39,359 bases of DNA from Phallusia fumigata (Eukaryota; Chordata; Ascidiacea; Phlebobranchia; Ascidiidae), in NCBI GenBank assembly GCA_008931825.1, contig QXVZ01000962.1:1-39359 (forward strand), read 5' to 3'. Below, in pieces: positions 10,037 to 22,465 of this stretch; positions within the stretch are counted from its first letter, which is position 1; every line of letters starts with the position of its first letter. Below the pieces are notes generated by a model. That model worked only from the letters and a program-made list of their open reading frames with translations, made no database searches and was not told the DNA's origin. A program made the position numbers and the translations under genes.

Positions 10037-13000
10037 TCATGTGGTAACAGCTGGGAGATGCAATGAAGGCAATGTTGAAGCGACACAATTGATCCAAAAG
10101 TTGGCACAAGTGGCATGGTAATGGCTTCCACCATAACTGATGTTATCCCGTTTGATTGCCAAGAGACAAACACCACATGCATCAGTTTGATCAATGCCAT
10201 GCTCACCCAATTCCTGCAAAATAGTCACAAAAATTAATTTATTTTTTTAAATATTTGTAAGCAACATTATTCTGCTATTTATGGTTTATATAGCCTGAAT
10301 CTAACTGTTTGTTATTTCACCTCTTTTATTTTCTTATGCTCGACCAAATTTCTTAGTTTTATTGTGTCTCAACATCATAATTTTGTTAGGACATTTATTT
10401 TTGCTACCAAGATCAATCTTCAACTTTGTAAAATCCTATGCCAAAATAATTTTTTTAGAGTACAACAGTTATATCTTACCAATACAACACCAAAGTTCTG
10501 CACCTAATAAATCTTATGGATGGTTGTTTTAATTGTTATAACTTACATTAACTGGTGCATTTGGACAAAATGAAAGTAGGTTATTCCAAGCAAGTTGAAT
10601 TTGTTTGTGAAGAAGTTTTGAAGCATCTCTTTCCAAGTTCCAGTGTTGCGCGCTTAGAAATATCTTACAAGCTACAGAGTAGACTTCACCCAAATCTGCA
10701 AAGAATTACATTTTGACATGTATTAAAAATGAGGGCTATTACAGTTGACATGTACACATGACATCAAGGCTGGCATATGTTTTGGAGGACCTGAGCCCTT
10801 TGATGATAAAAATTTTCCTGTATAAGACTACAATGTTATAAGGGTTAAGCACCAATAGATGTACTTTTACATAAGCATTTGAAGAATTGAAGTTAGAAAG
10901 CAGTCTTTGCACCCTCACAAATAGTTTTCATAGTTGTTTGCTTACATCGTCAAACTAAAGAGTGAGTATATATAACAAAGCTGTAACTTTGGTGTTTGAG
11001 TTCACTTTGCAAGAACACAAACTATTCAATAATTAAAAAAAGCTACAGATATTACACTGCTTAAAGTGGGCCTCTGACCCCAATTTATATAGCTGCTCAG
11101 GGTACCCCGAACAGTTGATGCAATTATGTAAGAAATCTTACACAGTTACACAGCATTCATCTAAATAAAATTCCTTCAAACCAAACATTTCTTAAAAATA
11201 AAACAATGCAATGAGAAACAGAAGAACAGATTGAAAAAATGCAGTACATACCAGTTATGAATTTACTCCCTTTTGAGGAACTCACAACTTCTGCACACAC
11301 GCTGGGAGACTGAATTGCACTTAATATTTCATTTGAGTTGGAAATGACATTGTAACAAGCACTTAAACATCTTTCCCACTGATCAACATAAACATTCGGT
11401 TGACTTGGCTGTTCCTTTCCACTGGCATTAAAAGCGCTGTCTTTGCTTGAAAGAGTTTCTGAAAAGCAGCCACAAGTAAAGCTTGTTATGTGTACTTACA
11501 CAAACCTTGTACAATATCAGATCTGCTAAAATTTCTAAGCCAGTTGAATCACCAGAATACAAACAATATTACAAAACTATTTGCAACACATAATGCACAC
11601 CTTCAAAGTAGTATTTTCGGTCCATGTGATATAGTCTAATCTCTAAACAGAGTTTATGCTTCCCTATATCCTGCGTTGTGTCTACACAGCTTTTGCTTCA
11701 CTTCAAACGTGCCACACACCCAGGCACAACCGATATGGATCACCAAGTAGCAACTATGGGCCACATACACATTTTTGCATTCAGTTAAGTTTTATGGGTT
11801 AAATGAATTGTACATACTTGCATCTTATACACTCACATACAATAGCTGTAAGAAAAGTGTAAATTTCTAAACATATGTTGTGAATTTGGAATAAATAAGA
11901 TTTACCAATAATTCTTCTTTCCAGTTCTATATCACTGTTCTCTGCAGGGGTAGGTGACATTGAAGGACTTTTCTGAAATTGTGTTTTTCGCTCCGTCCAT
12001 CGGGGTGATATGGGATCTTCTTCAACTACAAAAACAGAAACAGAAAACACCTTAAATGCCACTGTATTACTATTAATTTTAGAAACCATTAATTTTACCC
12101 TGACTTGGTAGTGCCGGCAATTCCAAATTCTCAGGTCCATTTTGCTTTTGACTGTTGTGATATTCAAATGCATCAAATGTGGTTAATGTTGATGTCCCCT
12201 CCTCGAAATCATTAAATTCTTCATCATAAGAGTCAGGCTGTGTAAAACATTTAGACCCTCTGTTACTTAGTCAACCTGCTACTGTTTAGTGTTGGTGATA
12301 AAATGTTTGAGGTCAACTGACCAAACTAACAGTTAATTAGGGGGTCAACACATTACCTAACATGGCACAATTTATTCACATATTTGTTTTAAAGCAGAAA
12401 AAATGTCAAATTATGCTTACCACCTCTGGAGGTTGCTCACCATATCCACCATATTCATTGTCGATTTCAAATCCATAATCATTGCTGCTGTTATGAATAG
12501 TTTCTACAGGATGCACATTTGATTCATAGCCTTTGTCAGGATTGTGATTAGCATTTCCAACAGACTGCTGCAGGATTGTTTGTGAAAGGCCTGTGAATTC
12601 TAAACTCTTAACAGAATTGGTGTCAGATTTAACGGAAAGAACATCAGTTTTAAATGGTGAATCTGTCAATTTAAAATCCTTTACTTCTTTGTATGGAGAT
12701 TTTTCCACATCCACCTTAATTGTGGGCATGTTTAACATGTCAGACTCTTTGGAAGAGTTTTTAATACTGGACTCTGTACTTCTGCTTGTGTTGAATGATG
12801 CAAGCTCATTTCTTCCTGGCAATGGGGGCAAACTTTCCACATTGTTCCTGTTCATGAATAGGTCTGTAGAGTTCCAAGACTTGGCAGTATCATTCATCCC
12901 ATCATTAACCTTAAGTTCTTCAGGACTACCTTCGAATTCACCAAACTCTGGGTCTGTTTGCTCGGTCTTGTCCATTCTCTGGGTTTCAGCAGAAAATATT

Positions 13001-16000
13001 GAGGTGTAGGATGGAGGGTCCATATTAGGTTGCTGCATATTGTTTTCTGTCTCTAGAACATCAGTCCGAATGGCATTAAACACAGAATATTTGTCAGTAG
13101 ATATTGAGGGCATAACTATCGCAGGTATATTGTTAGCGCTTGATGATACTTTTAGTGTTGAATCATCAAAGCCTATTTGTTGTGGTTCAGATTGAAATCT
13201 TTCTTTTGTAACCATTTTTGATTCAAAAGAGTGAAACTCTGAATACTTGTTAACTGTTGGTTGTGTTGGAATTATTGGTACAGATATTTCAACCACAGCT
13301 GATGATTGCATTGGGTTCATTTGAGTTGAACTAAACTCAGATGACACAAAATCGGTGAAAGGTTCAGCAATGTGTGGTGGCATAGTTTTTGGGATGACAG
13401 GATTACCTACATTGGGCTGAGATAAGGAAAGCGAACTTTGCATAGGGGTATCTACACTGTTGGAAACTACTGAAGATGGATTGCAATTGGAAACATCGCC
13501 TTGACTGACAAACACATCAGACATTGTTTGTGAACCGCTTTGTTCCCAAACAACAGGTTGGGCAACACTAAATGACACAGCAGTTGTTGGTTGTGGAACA
13601 GATTGAAAGTCTTGAAAATCATCAAAGTCATCAATATCATTCTTTTGGCTGAATGCACTGAACTGGAAGTCTTGTTCAGGTAACTTGGATGGTTCCTCAA
13701 TTGGTGCTGTTGTTTGATTTGGCAAACTGCTATCCAGATTGGGAAGTGGTGCATTGGGATAAGACAAAACAGCCTCGGTGGTAAGGTTTTGTTCACCCTT
13801 CTAAAACAAATATAACTGCAATTGTGGATTTTAGATCAACAACTACATAACAGCAGACTGTTGTTAAGGGCAGTAATGTATGAATAAAATGCAATAACTT
13901 TTTTACATGTTTCCTTGTTCTAAATAAACCGTACCGCACACTATTAAACTAAACATGTTAATCTCTGTGTTCCTAATGACCTGTCAATCAATCTAATGAA
14001 AGTAATTACTGCCAATAAATATTCATTAATCCAAAGACAAAAAATCAACTGCCAAATTGCCTGCTTCAAACATTTTTTCATCACTTAAAACAAAGCAATA
14101 CCAAACGAACCTGTGTTAGAGCAATAAGGGCAAGCAAAATGTACAGTTCTTGTGGATTTAATCTACCAGGTACAGATACATTTGCAAGTGACCAAAGTTT
14201 TCCTAGTATATCATTCGAAAGCTGGGACTTTAATAGAATAGGATAAACTTTTGCTGTGTCCACCATTCCATCAGCTGAAATGCAAACTTCCAATACCTAA
14301 ACCAAAAGTAATGTGTTGTGTTATTGGGAAGATTAGTCACCACACACAGTGTTTTTAAATGTACAGACAAATCTAAACATGTGGACTGTAAACAATAGAA
14401 TATTTTGCATCAGGTCAAGATACAATAAATACCATTATAGACCCATTAAGCAACATTTTTCAGCAGTCTGCCAAAGTCAAATACCCACAAACAGTACCTG
14501 GGTGTAAAGAAGAGGAATCATTGAAGGCTCATGAATCCAATTAGGATATGTTTGTGGAGGTGTTTCTGGTGTAGGTTGTAATATTGTGTTACTTTGGGGA
14601 ACTGCAGAACACAATATTGTTTTAAGCACATAAAGGGATGACTTAGTTAAGTACAAAAAATAACAAAATCAGCATGCTTAAATAGATATTACATTTTTGT
14701 AAAAGGTGTTTTGATTAGCTGCCAAGATGGCCAAGTGGTTAGCATGACTGCCTTGTGCATGTAACGTTGTGGGTTCTAAACCTGTCTTGGGCACTTTCGT
14801 GTTTCCCTGAGCTAAACAGTTAAGCAGCATTGCATTAACCTGGCGGTCTTGATTGGTTGACCGAAACTGAAGTGACCAACTTAAAAAAATTGAAAAAATC
14901 AAATAAAAAACAATCAAGAGGAACTGCAATGCGACAGGTAGCTCGACGATGAACTCATTGTGAGCATAACGCATTCAGGCGTTGCTCCATCCTTCAAGGA
15001 TAAAATGAAACAAACAAACAAATCTTAACCTTTATGAATAGCAAACTGTCACAATCAAACATACCATGAAATTCTGAATCATTTACATTCAGTTGGGACC
15101 AATTGGCTGACTTGGTGCTTGCTTGAAAAGTCTTCCCTTCCACTTTTGTAGTTATGTCCACAAGCGATGGCTTAAATTTCCTTGTTGCTTGTTGAGGAGC
15201 ATTCAGATCCAATGAAGCCATCATTTTTGACTCTAAGTTAATCCCTACAAACACAAAATGGCTGTAATTTTGGGGTTTTATAATTTAGAGCACTTAGACA
15301 CCACAGCAGAGACACACCACTAAATAATGTAGGTTTCTGTGAATCAGGAACTTTTGGTGCCACAATTGGATCAGCATGTGTTGGTAATGATTGGGGGACG
15401 ATGTTTTGATTTTTGGAAACTGGTTGGATACCAGACATAGTGTTGATACTGTTAGAGGGTCCCGCTGGAGCAGGGGTTGTAGCTTGTAGGAAGTCACCGA
15501 AATCATCCTGAAATTGTTGTGGTAATAAATATAGTTATACATGGCATTCAAAATCTTTGCAAAATTGTCTATTATAACAATATCCAAATTAGCTATACCT
15601 CAGCCAAATCGGAGGGTGTAGCAGGGGAGATAGTTTTGATAGATGGGTTGACTTTTACAATGTCATCTAACATGGAATCAATGCTTGTATTTTTAAATGA
15701 TTTACCTGGAAATATAGCATTAGCTTAAATATAGTAATATTCGCACAACATCAAAAGGTACATAAATTTAGGTCAACAGGTTACAACAACATTGAAATAA
15801 ATATATTTATGGAGGAAACAAACATACAAGAAACACAAAACTTTTTTCAAATGTTCTACTTTTATTATTAGTACAAATATTTATACCAAACTAAAAAAAA
15901 TGTAATGGCAGTTTAGCTTTAGGCTAGCTTGTTTTGACATGCATTTTCTGCATCAATGTTTCTGCACCTTTATACATTTAACCAAGGAATGTACTTATCA

Positions 16001-16511
16001 CCTAGGTTTTTGAACTTTCGTTGTTGCTCCAACTTATATCGTTCATGTTTATTCAAAGGTGAATTGCCTTGCTGAGTGACAGGGTGCCTAGTCACTAGGT
16101 GATTTGGCATGTAGCTTTGCTGAAAAGAATTGTTTGTCATTCCCAGTTGCTGTCCTACAAAATTGTTCATTCCTTGAGGGGAGTAATTGGCATACATTGG
16201 GATCTGAGGAAACAAAATTTGAATCATAACACTTTAGCCGTTGCAAGGGAAAGTCTTTTTAATGCAGTCATTTTCTTTGCTATACTTTCTACACTACGGC
16301 AAAAGCCTGTTCAAAATGGAAACCAATCAGCTGCTATCATAATGTTTGCAAACTAAGTCATTTGGTTCCCTGGTGATAAAAACATAAAATAGAATCTGTA
16401 ATAATATTTTACCTGTTGAAAGCCCAAACCAGTATTCACATTATGCACAACTCCATGAGCATGTTGGTTGGATGGTGGGTACTGTTCTCGGATTTGATTG
16501 TTTGGAAACAT
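10037..16511 (-). CDS. SYNRG: Synergin gamma, AP-1 clathrin adaptor partner (1079 aa, 13 exons)
   Basis: Exons (high to low): 16511-16413, 16203-16002, 15705-15599, 15507-15318, 15244-15065, 14601-14498, 14296-14111, 13800-12421, 12237-12099, 12025-11906, 11458-11252, 10695-10547, 10213-10037. Phases close to 3240 nt. Residues about 275-356 form an Eps15-homology domain (PNWIHEPSMIPLLY, VDTAKVYPIL, LGKLWSLAN, NPQELYILLALIALTQ), as in human synergin gamma. The middle is a low-complexity tail with DF-type motifs for the AP-1 gamma ear: DDFGDF (exon 4), DDFDDFQDF, FTDF and PEFGEF (exon 8), FNDF (exon 9). Exons 11-13 hold the conserved C-terminal region (QWERCLSACYNVI; ACGVCLL; YHATCANFWINCV). 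The family works in trans-Golgi and endosomal trafficking. The start is the first ATG of exon 1; additional 5' exons cannot be excluded. The human protein is longer (about 1300 aa), mainly in its disordered parts. Confidence 0.92.
14721..15022 (+). mobile_element. tRNA-derived SINE in SYNRG intron 5
   Basis: The left end carries a polymerase III promoter of tRNA type: box A TGGCCAAGTGG (14728-14738) and box B GGTTCTAAACC (14772-14782) at tRNA-like spacing. It is followed by a tRNA-unrelated body and a simple AAACAAACAAACAAA tail near 15008-15022. It lies on the strand opposite to the host gene, and its tail end is within about 45 bp of the exon 5 donor. I could not define a target-site duplication, so the outer limits are approximate. 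It may belong to the tRNA-related SINEs reported from Ciona. Confidence 0.72.
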
Positions 16512-17309
16512 TTTAGCCTTCGGTACATCAATAACAAGGAAACTGAGTCAGATGACCTGGATATCTTTATGTTTTTCGCATGTTTTATTGCTAAATGTTA
16601 ACCACTTAGCAAAACATCCTAAAAAGGGTAGAACACATTGGTTTAGACTGAACAGTGTAATTGTATCGTATGCAAACAGATAAGCCAAGTCGATGGGTTT
16701 GATTAATACAATTTCAAAAGTATTTAACTGATAACTTTTTATCTGAGAAAAACGAAAATCACAATTCAAGAACTATCTAAGAAAAACGAAAATCACAATT
16801 CAAGAACTAAAAAGCATTATCCTTTACACATAACTGCCAAGAACTTGTATGGTAATTTCATTTTATGGCAAATGTTTTGACACTCCCTGTTGTCGTCATC
16901 AGTTCATTACTATCTCAATTCAATTAGAAATGCCTGACTTTCATTGATCACAGAAAGACTGACTACATATTTATGATCAGCAATTCCAAAGTCGGGCTTT
17001 TTGCATGGACAACGACAAATAAATAAGGTATTCAGGCTTTCTATGCTCGACAATCAACAAAATCAGGCTTTTTTAATGAAGGCAGTCAGGCATTCTGCGA
17101 TTAATAATATGAAAGTCAAACTGAAAAGTGAAAACACAGTTGCTGGAGTTAGGCCGGTCAGCCCAAAAAATCAACCCTTGCACTTGGTCTACTCTAAATC
17201 TGAACTTTGTCTCTGAAACAACAACAGCACCATCCGTCACAACTGATTAAGCATGCGGTCCTCGAGTGAAGTCAAGCGTAACGCTTTCTGAAATGGCGGC
17301 CAAGTACAG
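16512..17309. other. SYNRG 5' flank; no gene seen
   Basis: AT-rich upstream region of SYNRG, with a 34-bp tandem duplication at 16741-16808. Several short open frames have no domain signature. The promoter is presumably here, but no clear TATA box stands out. Confidence 0.4.
16741..16808. repeat. Two-copy tandem repeat, 34-bp unit
   Basis: Copies at 16741-16774 and 16775-16808 are directly adjacent and differ at one base (atctgag versus atctaag at their starts). Confidence 0.9.
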
Positions 17310-17655
17310 CAGGAGTGGGCAACCTTTTTTACTGGAGGGCCAATTACAATCATCTGCATTAGACCGCGGGCCCCACCTTTGGTTAACACAGGTTGAATTT
17401 GTCCCATTGCATATCAAAGAAGAACATTCTGTTTACAAATTTATTCCGTTTCCGTTGTTCGCTTTACTCTCGTACCGGCATTGTTGCGTCACGGATAATA
17501 AATTTAACTCCGGTCCGTCGTACAATGCAGAATGCACAAAAAAGTATGAACTGAAATCGTTTCGCGCGAGCGGCACTTCATTTAAAATCTGCACCTCTCC
17601 GGGGGCCGCACAGTTTCTACTAGCGGGACGCAGGTCGCACGCACCCCTACTATAC
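17310..17655. mobile_element. Degraded hAT-like element
   Basis: The left end CAGGAGTGGGCAACCTTTTT followed by a GGGCC block is the typical start of many hAT non-autonomous elements. The region is GC-richer than its surroundings, with GGGCCGC near 17600, and ends near GCACCCCTA, only partly complementary to the left end. Flanking 8-mers match only partly, so the right boundary is uncertain. The open frame at 17266-17676 runs through it and looks incidental. Confidence 0.4.
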
Positions 17656-17684
17656 AGCGATACAATTTATAAGTGATTAACGGC

Positions 17685-18530
17685 AGAAAATACACTTGGT
17701 ACGTGCTTTTACATCTCTGGGTACATCTTTATATCGCATTATACACCCACACGTCGCTTGGTACTACTTTTCGCAGTCAATACGCTCGAAAATCCCTAAA
17801 TAAGTAGCCCAGGTGTAGCCAACACGTCGATCGTTTGGTCTTAACTGGTCGATCGTGTCGGTTTATGTGTTGTCTTACCGAGATTTCTAACTGCTGCATT
17901 TTGTAGTCAATGTTCTTAAGAGGGAAAAATATCCACCCACCGCTTGGTTACGTACATTCTTTGAGTTGAATTGAGTTGATTTCGCTTGATGAAATAAAAA
18001 ATAGCGACACAATAGCACTAAATCAATCACCAGGCCGAAAATAGCTTTGCTGCCTCTTGTGATGGTTTGCCGGCCTCTTTTTACTCAAAATGGCATCACA
18101 GCATTTGTTCTTGTGACATTATTACCGACCAGTCGATCGTGCAATATCAAGAATTTGTTTTGTCGATCCCACGGGTGACAAGTTCATCGTCTTCCCTGCC
18201 TTGGTGTAACCTCGTTTGGTGCAAATTTATATTACTTGTTGGAGATTTCCATCGCTTGGTGCATCTTTACATCGGTTGGTGCACCTACACATCGTATCAC
18301 TTGATACACATTTGCGTTTGTGCAAACCTATTTGAAAATGCAACAAGAGACGTAACCATGCATCAGTTGAATCCAATGGCTTGATATCTGTTATGTCCAA
18401 AGTATACATGATCGCTTGGTTCGATATTATGACTACAGGATCCCTAGCGCGTTTGTGGGGTCCCAGCACATAAAACTGATCTTTTCACCCAATCCTAGAG
18501 TGATCTTTTCACCCAAGCGATCCCGTATGT
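17685..18530. repeat. Degenerate repeat field with CGCTTGGT / TTTACATC motifs
   Basis: The motif cgcttggt (and tcggttggt, ctcgtttggt variants), often followed by gcatctttacat, recurs many times. The densest part is about 18210-18330, and another run lies near 17690-17780. Copies of gtcgatcgt occur near 17827, 17850 and 18132. A 16-bp direct repeat, tgatcttttcacccaa, lies at 18477-18492 and 18501-18516. This looks like an eroded minisatellite or satellite-derived array. No gene is seen in it. Confidence 0.5.
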
Positions 18531-19584
18531 TTTTAATATACCGGGGTCAAGCCTTTGAGTTCAATTGCAATGTCAAGTCAAGTGTTCATAGGGGCCTCAG
18601 TCAAATCAATTTCAACTTTTGCGTGAAACAAAGCAAACATTCTTTGCTCAATCGTGCGCATTGCACAGAACTGCAATGTTTGCCACCAGAGTGGGTCTTC
18701 TAATAAACCGGGAGCGCCTGAGCTTACGATTTCGTTACCATTGGGCAGTTCAAATTGTAGAATGATGACATTTCCATGCACAAAACTTGCATTCGAAAAC
18801 TTGTGGTTAATAACTTATGTCAGCGTCATTGTAGAAAATAACACCACGCGAAAAAATTAGAGATTCTTTTTGATTTGCTTTACCTTTGGGTCTACTGCTA
18901 GACCTTCCCAAAACTAATTTATGTCGGCGTAAACGTGCAAGTAATTTAAGTTAAGCCACCGGTTGGGTTAAAGACTTAAATTTGTCGAAACAGATTTGTA
19001 CTCAATCGAAAAAACATTTAACACCCATTTTGTTCTATAAAAACAATGTGGCTATTTTACTGTATTTATTTTCAAAATTAGGCCAACACTTCGACACATC
19101 GTCGCGTACATGCACGGATGTAAAAAAATGTGGTGAATGGGTAGGTGTTTTGGTCAGTATACTTACTTGGTGCATTGGGTCATTTAAGCGACTTTTTATT
19201 ATTTTTGCAGTTGAATTGGATTACTTTTCTTGCATTGTGTATTAAAGTATATACTATTTAGTGCAAAACCTGTATTTGTTTAATATGCTCAGCTACAAAA
19301 TAAACACCTTTTGTAGCTTTATGAAGAAAGTTGAACACGAAAGATCACATAATTCTGTTCTAATCATGCATGATTTGAACAGCAAAAAAGCATATCAGAC
19401 AAATCTTAAAAGTGAAGATTAGACACGGTAAATAATCTGCTGAAAAAAGACTTTTGTCTGTATCCAATGAGCATTTGTTAAGTAATGAATCTTGGCATTT
19501 CATTTTCATCCATTTCTGGCAGTACCTTCCACACAGAAAGATCATGATCTGTTTAGCACAATTATAATTGCATTTTGTGTAGGC
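18531..19584. other. Spacer and likely POLR2J 3' UTR
   Basis: A 67-codon open frame at 18578-18781 (-) has no recognisable domain. The part nearest 19584 is the likely 3' untranslated region of POLR2J. Minus-strand ATTAAA (near 19280) and AATAAA (19200-19195) are candidate polyadenylation signals. Nothing else is recognisable. Confidence 0.4.
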
Positions 19585-20511
19585 TCATTCAATTCCCTGT
19601 TGTTTTTCTCGGACAGCAACTTTGAATCTTTCTTCCAGCAAAGAAATTTCACTGATGAGATCAGTTATGGCATTGGTAAAGGCTTCCTGTGGACTGTAAT
19701 CTCCGGTGGTTTGGACTCTTAATACAAACTTATGCTCCAAAGGATGGGGAATCTTGTAACCAGCAAATATCACCTTTGGGTCCTTTAACAATTGCCTAGA
19801 AACAACATAAATTTAAATGGGTTGCTTGTAGAGTACTTATTGTTGTAAATGTTTTTTATTGTTTTGTTTATTTTCAGGTAATTTCTTCAAAAGAAATTTA
19901 ATTAGGAAGGGCAATGACACAGTACTACTTTCTGAATTAATCCTAATACTAATTGCTTTTTAAGGATAAGACTACATAAGGTGTTGCATACTTCCCCAAA
20001 GACAAGGCCATAGCCCAACGAATTCTGTAGAATAATAATACAAGTAAAGACAAGAAGTCAAAAATCTTACGATCTGAGCAAATTTCCAAGAGTATGGTCC
20101 TCTTTGTTAACTGTGAAGTGTGCTGCATTGGGCACTTTAGTGTCTTTCGTAATAGTTATTCTGTTTGAAAAATATGTGGTTAGTGCAGCAATTCCAAAGT
20201 GTGGACAAACCGTCAAACTGTATTTTGTGACAGATAAACATAAACAGAACTTCAATATGTTTGTGTGCTTCATGGTAAAGGTGTGTTTCATACTACAGAT
20301 GCAATTATAACCCTGCTGGTTATATAGCATTTCAAACTTTTGTCTTAACTGAAAGTCATTACATGTGTTAGTGTTACTTGCAGTATTTATGATTTTTTTT
20401 ATTCTTGAAATGTGCAATTGTTAAGAGAAACAATTTAAAATTTTAGTTTTGTCCTTACTTTTTCTCTCCTTCAAACAGCAAAAATGATTCAAACGCTGGA
20501 GGTGCATTCAT
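19585..20511 (-). CDS. POLR2J: DNA-directed RNA polymerase II subunit RPB11 (117 aa, 3 exons)
   Basis: Exons (high to low): 20511-20459, 20160-20071, 19795-19585. Phases close to 354 nt, giving 117 aa, the same length as human RPB11. The protein starts [18 protein letters not shown] and carries the signature ANFT-like/[15 protein letters not shown] segment, then [11 protein letters not shown] and [19 protein letters not shown], nearly identical to vertebrate RPB11. RPB11 pairs with RPB3 as the alpha-like dimer that starts RNA polymerase II assembly. The gene is complete and intact. An acceptor-like TTCACAG ends four bases before the ATG on the minus strand and could be a spliced-leader acceptor. 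Confidence 0.97.
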
Positions 20512-22368
20512 TTTTCTGTGAACGAACAAACGATAAACCTTTGCCGATAATCAAGTACATTAACTCCACAAGATGTCTCCCCTTGCAAATGCCGCGTTAA
20601 ATGTCGCTTGTCGCAAACACAGTAGATTATTATTTCGTTTGTCAAGAAACCATATATTACATGTCATATGTTTCAGAAGTCCTGGCGTGGGGAATAAGAA
20701 TTATGAAAGATGTCTATGCGAAAAAATCGCAATTTTTATCACAAGACAAGTGGTGAGGTTAATGGTCCTGCATGGGCAGTTTAAAAGCTTATCGCATACA
20801 TCATAGAAATTATAATACGATATCTATGCTTAAATGCAGACACTTTTCTGACAGTACCATCTGAAAGGCCCCAACCAGAGACTACTAAGTATTTAGTAGC
20901 CTCTGTTCGAACTGTATACACCTCCTAGGGTTAGACTATCTGGTTAGTGGTTAACCGGTTAACTACTGTGGCCCCTAAAGGCAACGCACGTAAAAGTTCA
21001 AATATTTGTATTATTTTGCGATCGGGATTTCAATATTCGCCAATCGAATTTTTTTAATATTCGCGGATCGGGATTTCTGTATTTGCCATTTCGCCTATTG
21101 GGATTTCTATATTCGGCAACCGGGATTTTTACATTCAGACATAAATTTGTCGGATAACAACAAAGTATCGTTGGTAAAGCGTTTTTATGTTTTTATACAT
21201 TTTTTAAAGGTTTCGATGTCTTTTCTTTTAAGATACAGAAGACCTATAGGTCAGTTAATTTGTGGACGTCCAGAGTGCATGGACTCTTTGCTATCAAAAC
21301 TCCAGTCCTGTTTACACGATTCCAAAATCGATGCGTTGTGCTTTGCAAGGAGTGGGCTGTAGAAGCAGCAAATGAGTGATTTTTGTCATATGCAGGAGCA
21401 GGGCACTTGTAGACATTTAAAACGAGATTGTGTTACAGTTAGATGATTTTATTATCGACTCATCCTGTAAAAAGACCGGTTTGTCTGATAATTACCGTTT
21501 GTTATCTGGTTAAACGGTTAGCTAAAATACAAATAACCTTTTCCGGATAGAAAAAAATATTGATATTCAAACTAACCCTAACTCCAACCAAACCTTGGAT
21601 GGTTTTTACGACATACCATGAAAGAAATGTCTTGGAACTCTATGTAGGTTTCCTTTGTTGAAATTATAAAACCAAAATCACGTGCGAAATAAAAAATGCG
21701 ATAAAAGTTCAAGTAAACAATAACGTGTACTAATCATAACGTGAGTTTGCACACAACTTCAGAAAACCCCTCCTTTGTAACACAACTTTTACAACACAAA
21801 CTATGAGTATAAACTATCCAAAGTAGAACGTGGACTGGATATGCCCAGCATACGTTTTTTATGGATAAAGATTTACGCATTTCAATTATCATTGCGTCAA
21901 ACGAAATCTGTCGCAGTTGTATTTGGTAAACATTTCAGTGTATTTTACCAATACTCTTCTCCCAGATGTTTACAGTTTAGAGTGTTAAAGTTTACTTAAT
22001 CACCGGCTTCTTGTTTTAATCAAGTTTCTTGCCATTAGGGCCTTTGAAAAACCAATACACATACATTTAAAACCATTTTAGTTCCATTGTGGGGGTAGAG
22101 GGCGATTTAACAAGCGATGTGCTGCGCGTTCTTATTCACGGTCGACTGAACTAAAACTGATTTTGGTGATTGGCACCTTAAGCGCTCGCTAATCTTTAAA
22201 AGCGGAATTAGACATTTCCATCATCCTCTTCATTGAAACGGCCATACGGTGAGGTAAATATAACGGCTGCGTCAAACGCTCGTTTCCACCAGTTGCTTTG
22301 AATAAGCATAGACGGTGTGCAGTGTTGTGGCAGTTTTTATTGAGGGCGGAGTTTCATATGTTGACAGT
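20512..22368. other. Spacer with repeat-like sequence between POLR2J and the eight-helix membrane gene
   Basis: No gene recognised. The middle (about 20870-21545) looks like an old mobile element with internal repeats. The remainder is AT-rich with short open frames lacking domains. The right end, from about 22080, is the promoter side of the plus-strand membrane protein gene. Confidence 0.4.
20870..21545. repeat. Repeat-like block with hairpin, palindrome and degenerate minisatellite
   Basis: A hairpin lies at about 20877-20906 (CTACTAA ... TTTAGTAG). A perfect 14-bp palindrome, GTTAACCGGTTAAC, is at 20949-20962. Between 21015 and 21140 there are four degenerate copies of a roughly 30-bp unit with core CGGGATTTC(T)ATATTCGCC. 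TATCTGGTTA followed by a CGGTTA-type sequence occurs near both edges (about 20937 and 21494). Together this suggests an eroded transposable element. No transposase or target-site duplication was found. Confidence 0.4.
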
Positions 22369-22376
22369 TATAAAAA
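22369..22376 (+). promoter_or_regulatory. TATA box of the eight-helix membrane protein gene
   Basis: TATAAAAA lies 97 bp upstream of the start codon at 22466, which leaves room for a TSS near 22400 and a short 5' UTR. Position and sequence fit; transcription from it is inference. Confidence 0.55.
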
Positions 22377-22465
22377 GAAGCATTGATTACAGACAAACTT
22401 AACAGCAAACCGTAAAGTTTTCAGAGTTTGGAGTTTTAAAGAATAAAGTTATCCAAAATATTGCG

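Noticed and set aside
12593..13009. 138-codon plus-strand open frame
   Set aside because: It lies wholly antisense to SYNRG exon 8, which has the conserved DF motifs and correct splice phases.
17266..17676. 136-codon frame as a possible gene
   Set aside because: It runs through a hAT-like element and has no domain; GC-rich repeat sequence gives chance open frames.
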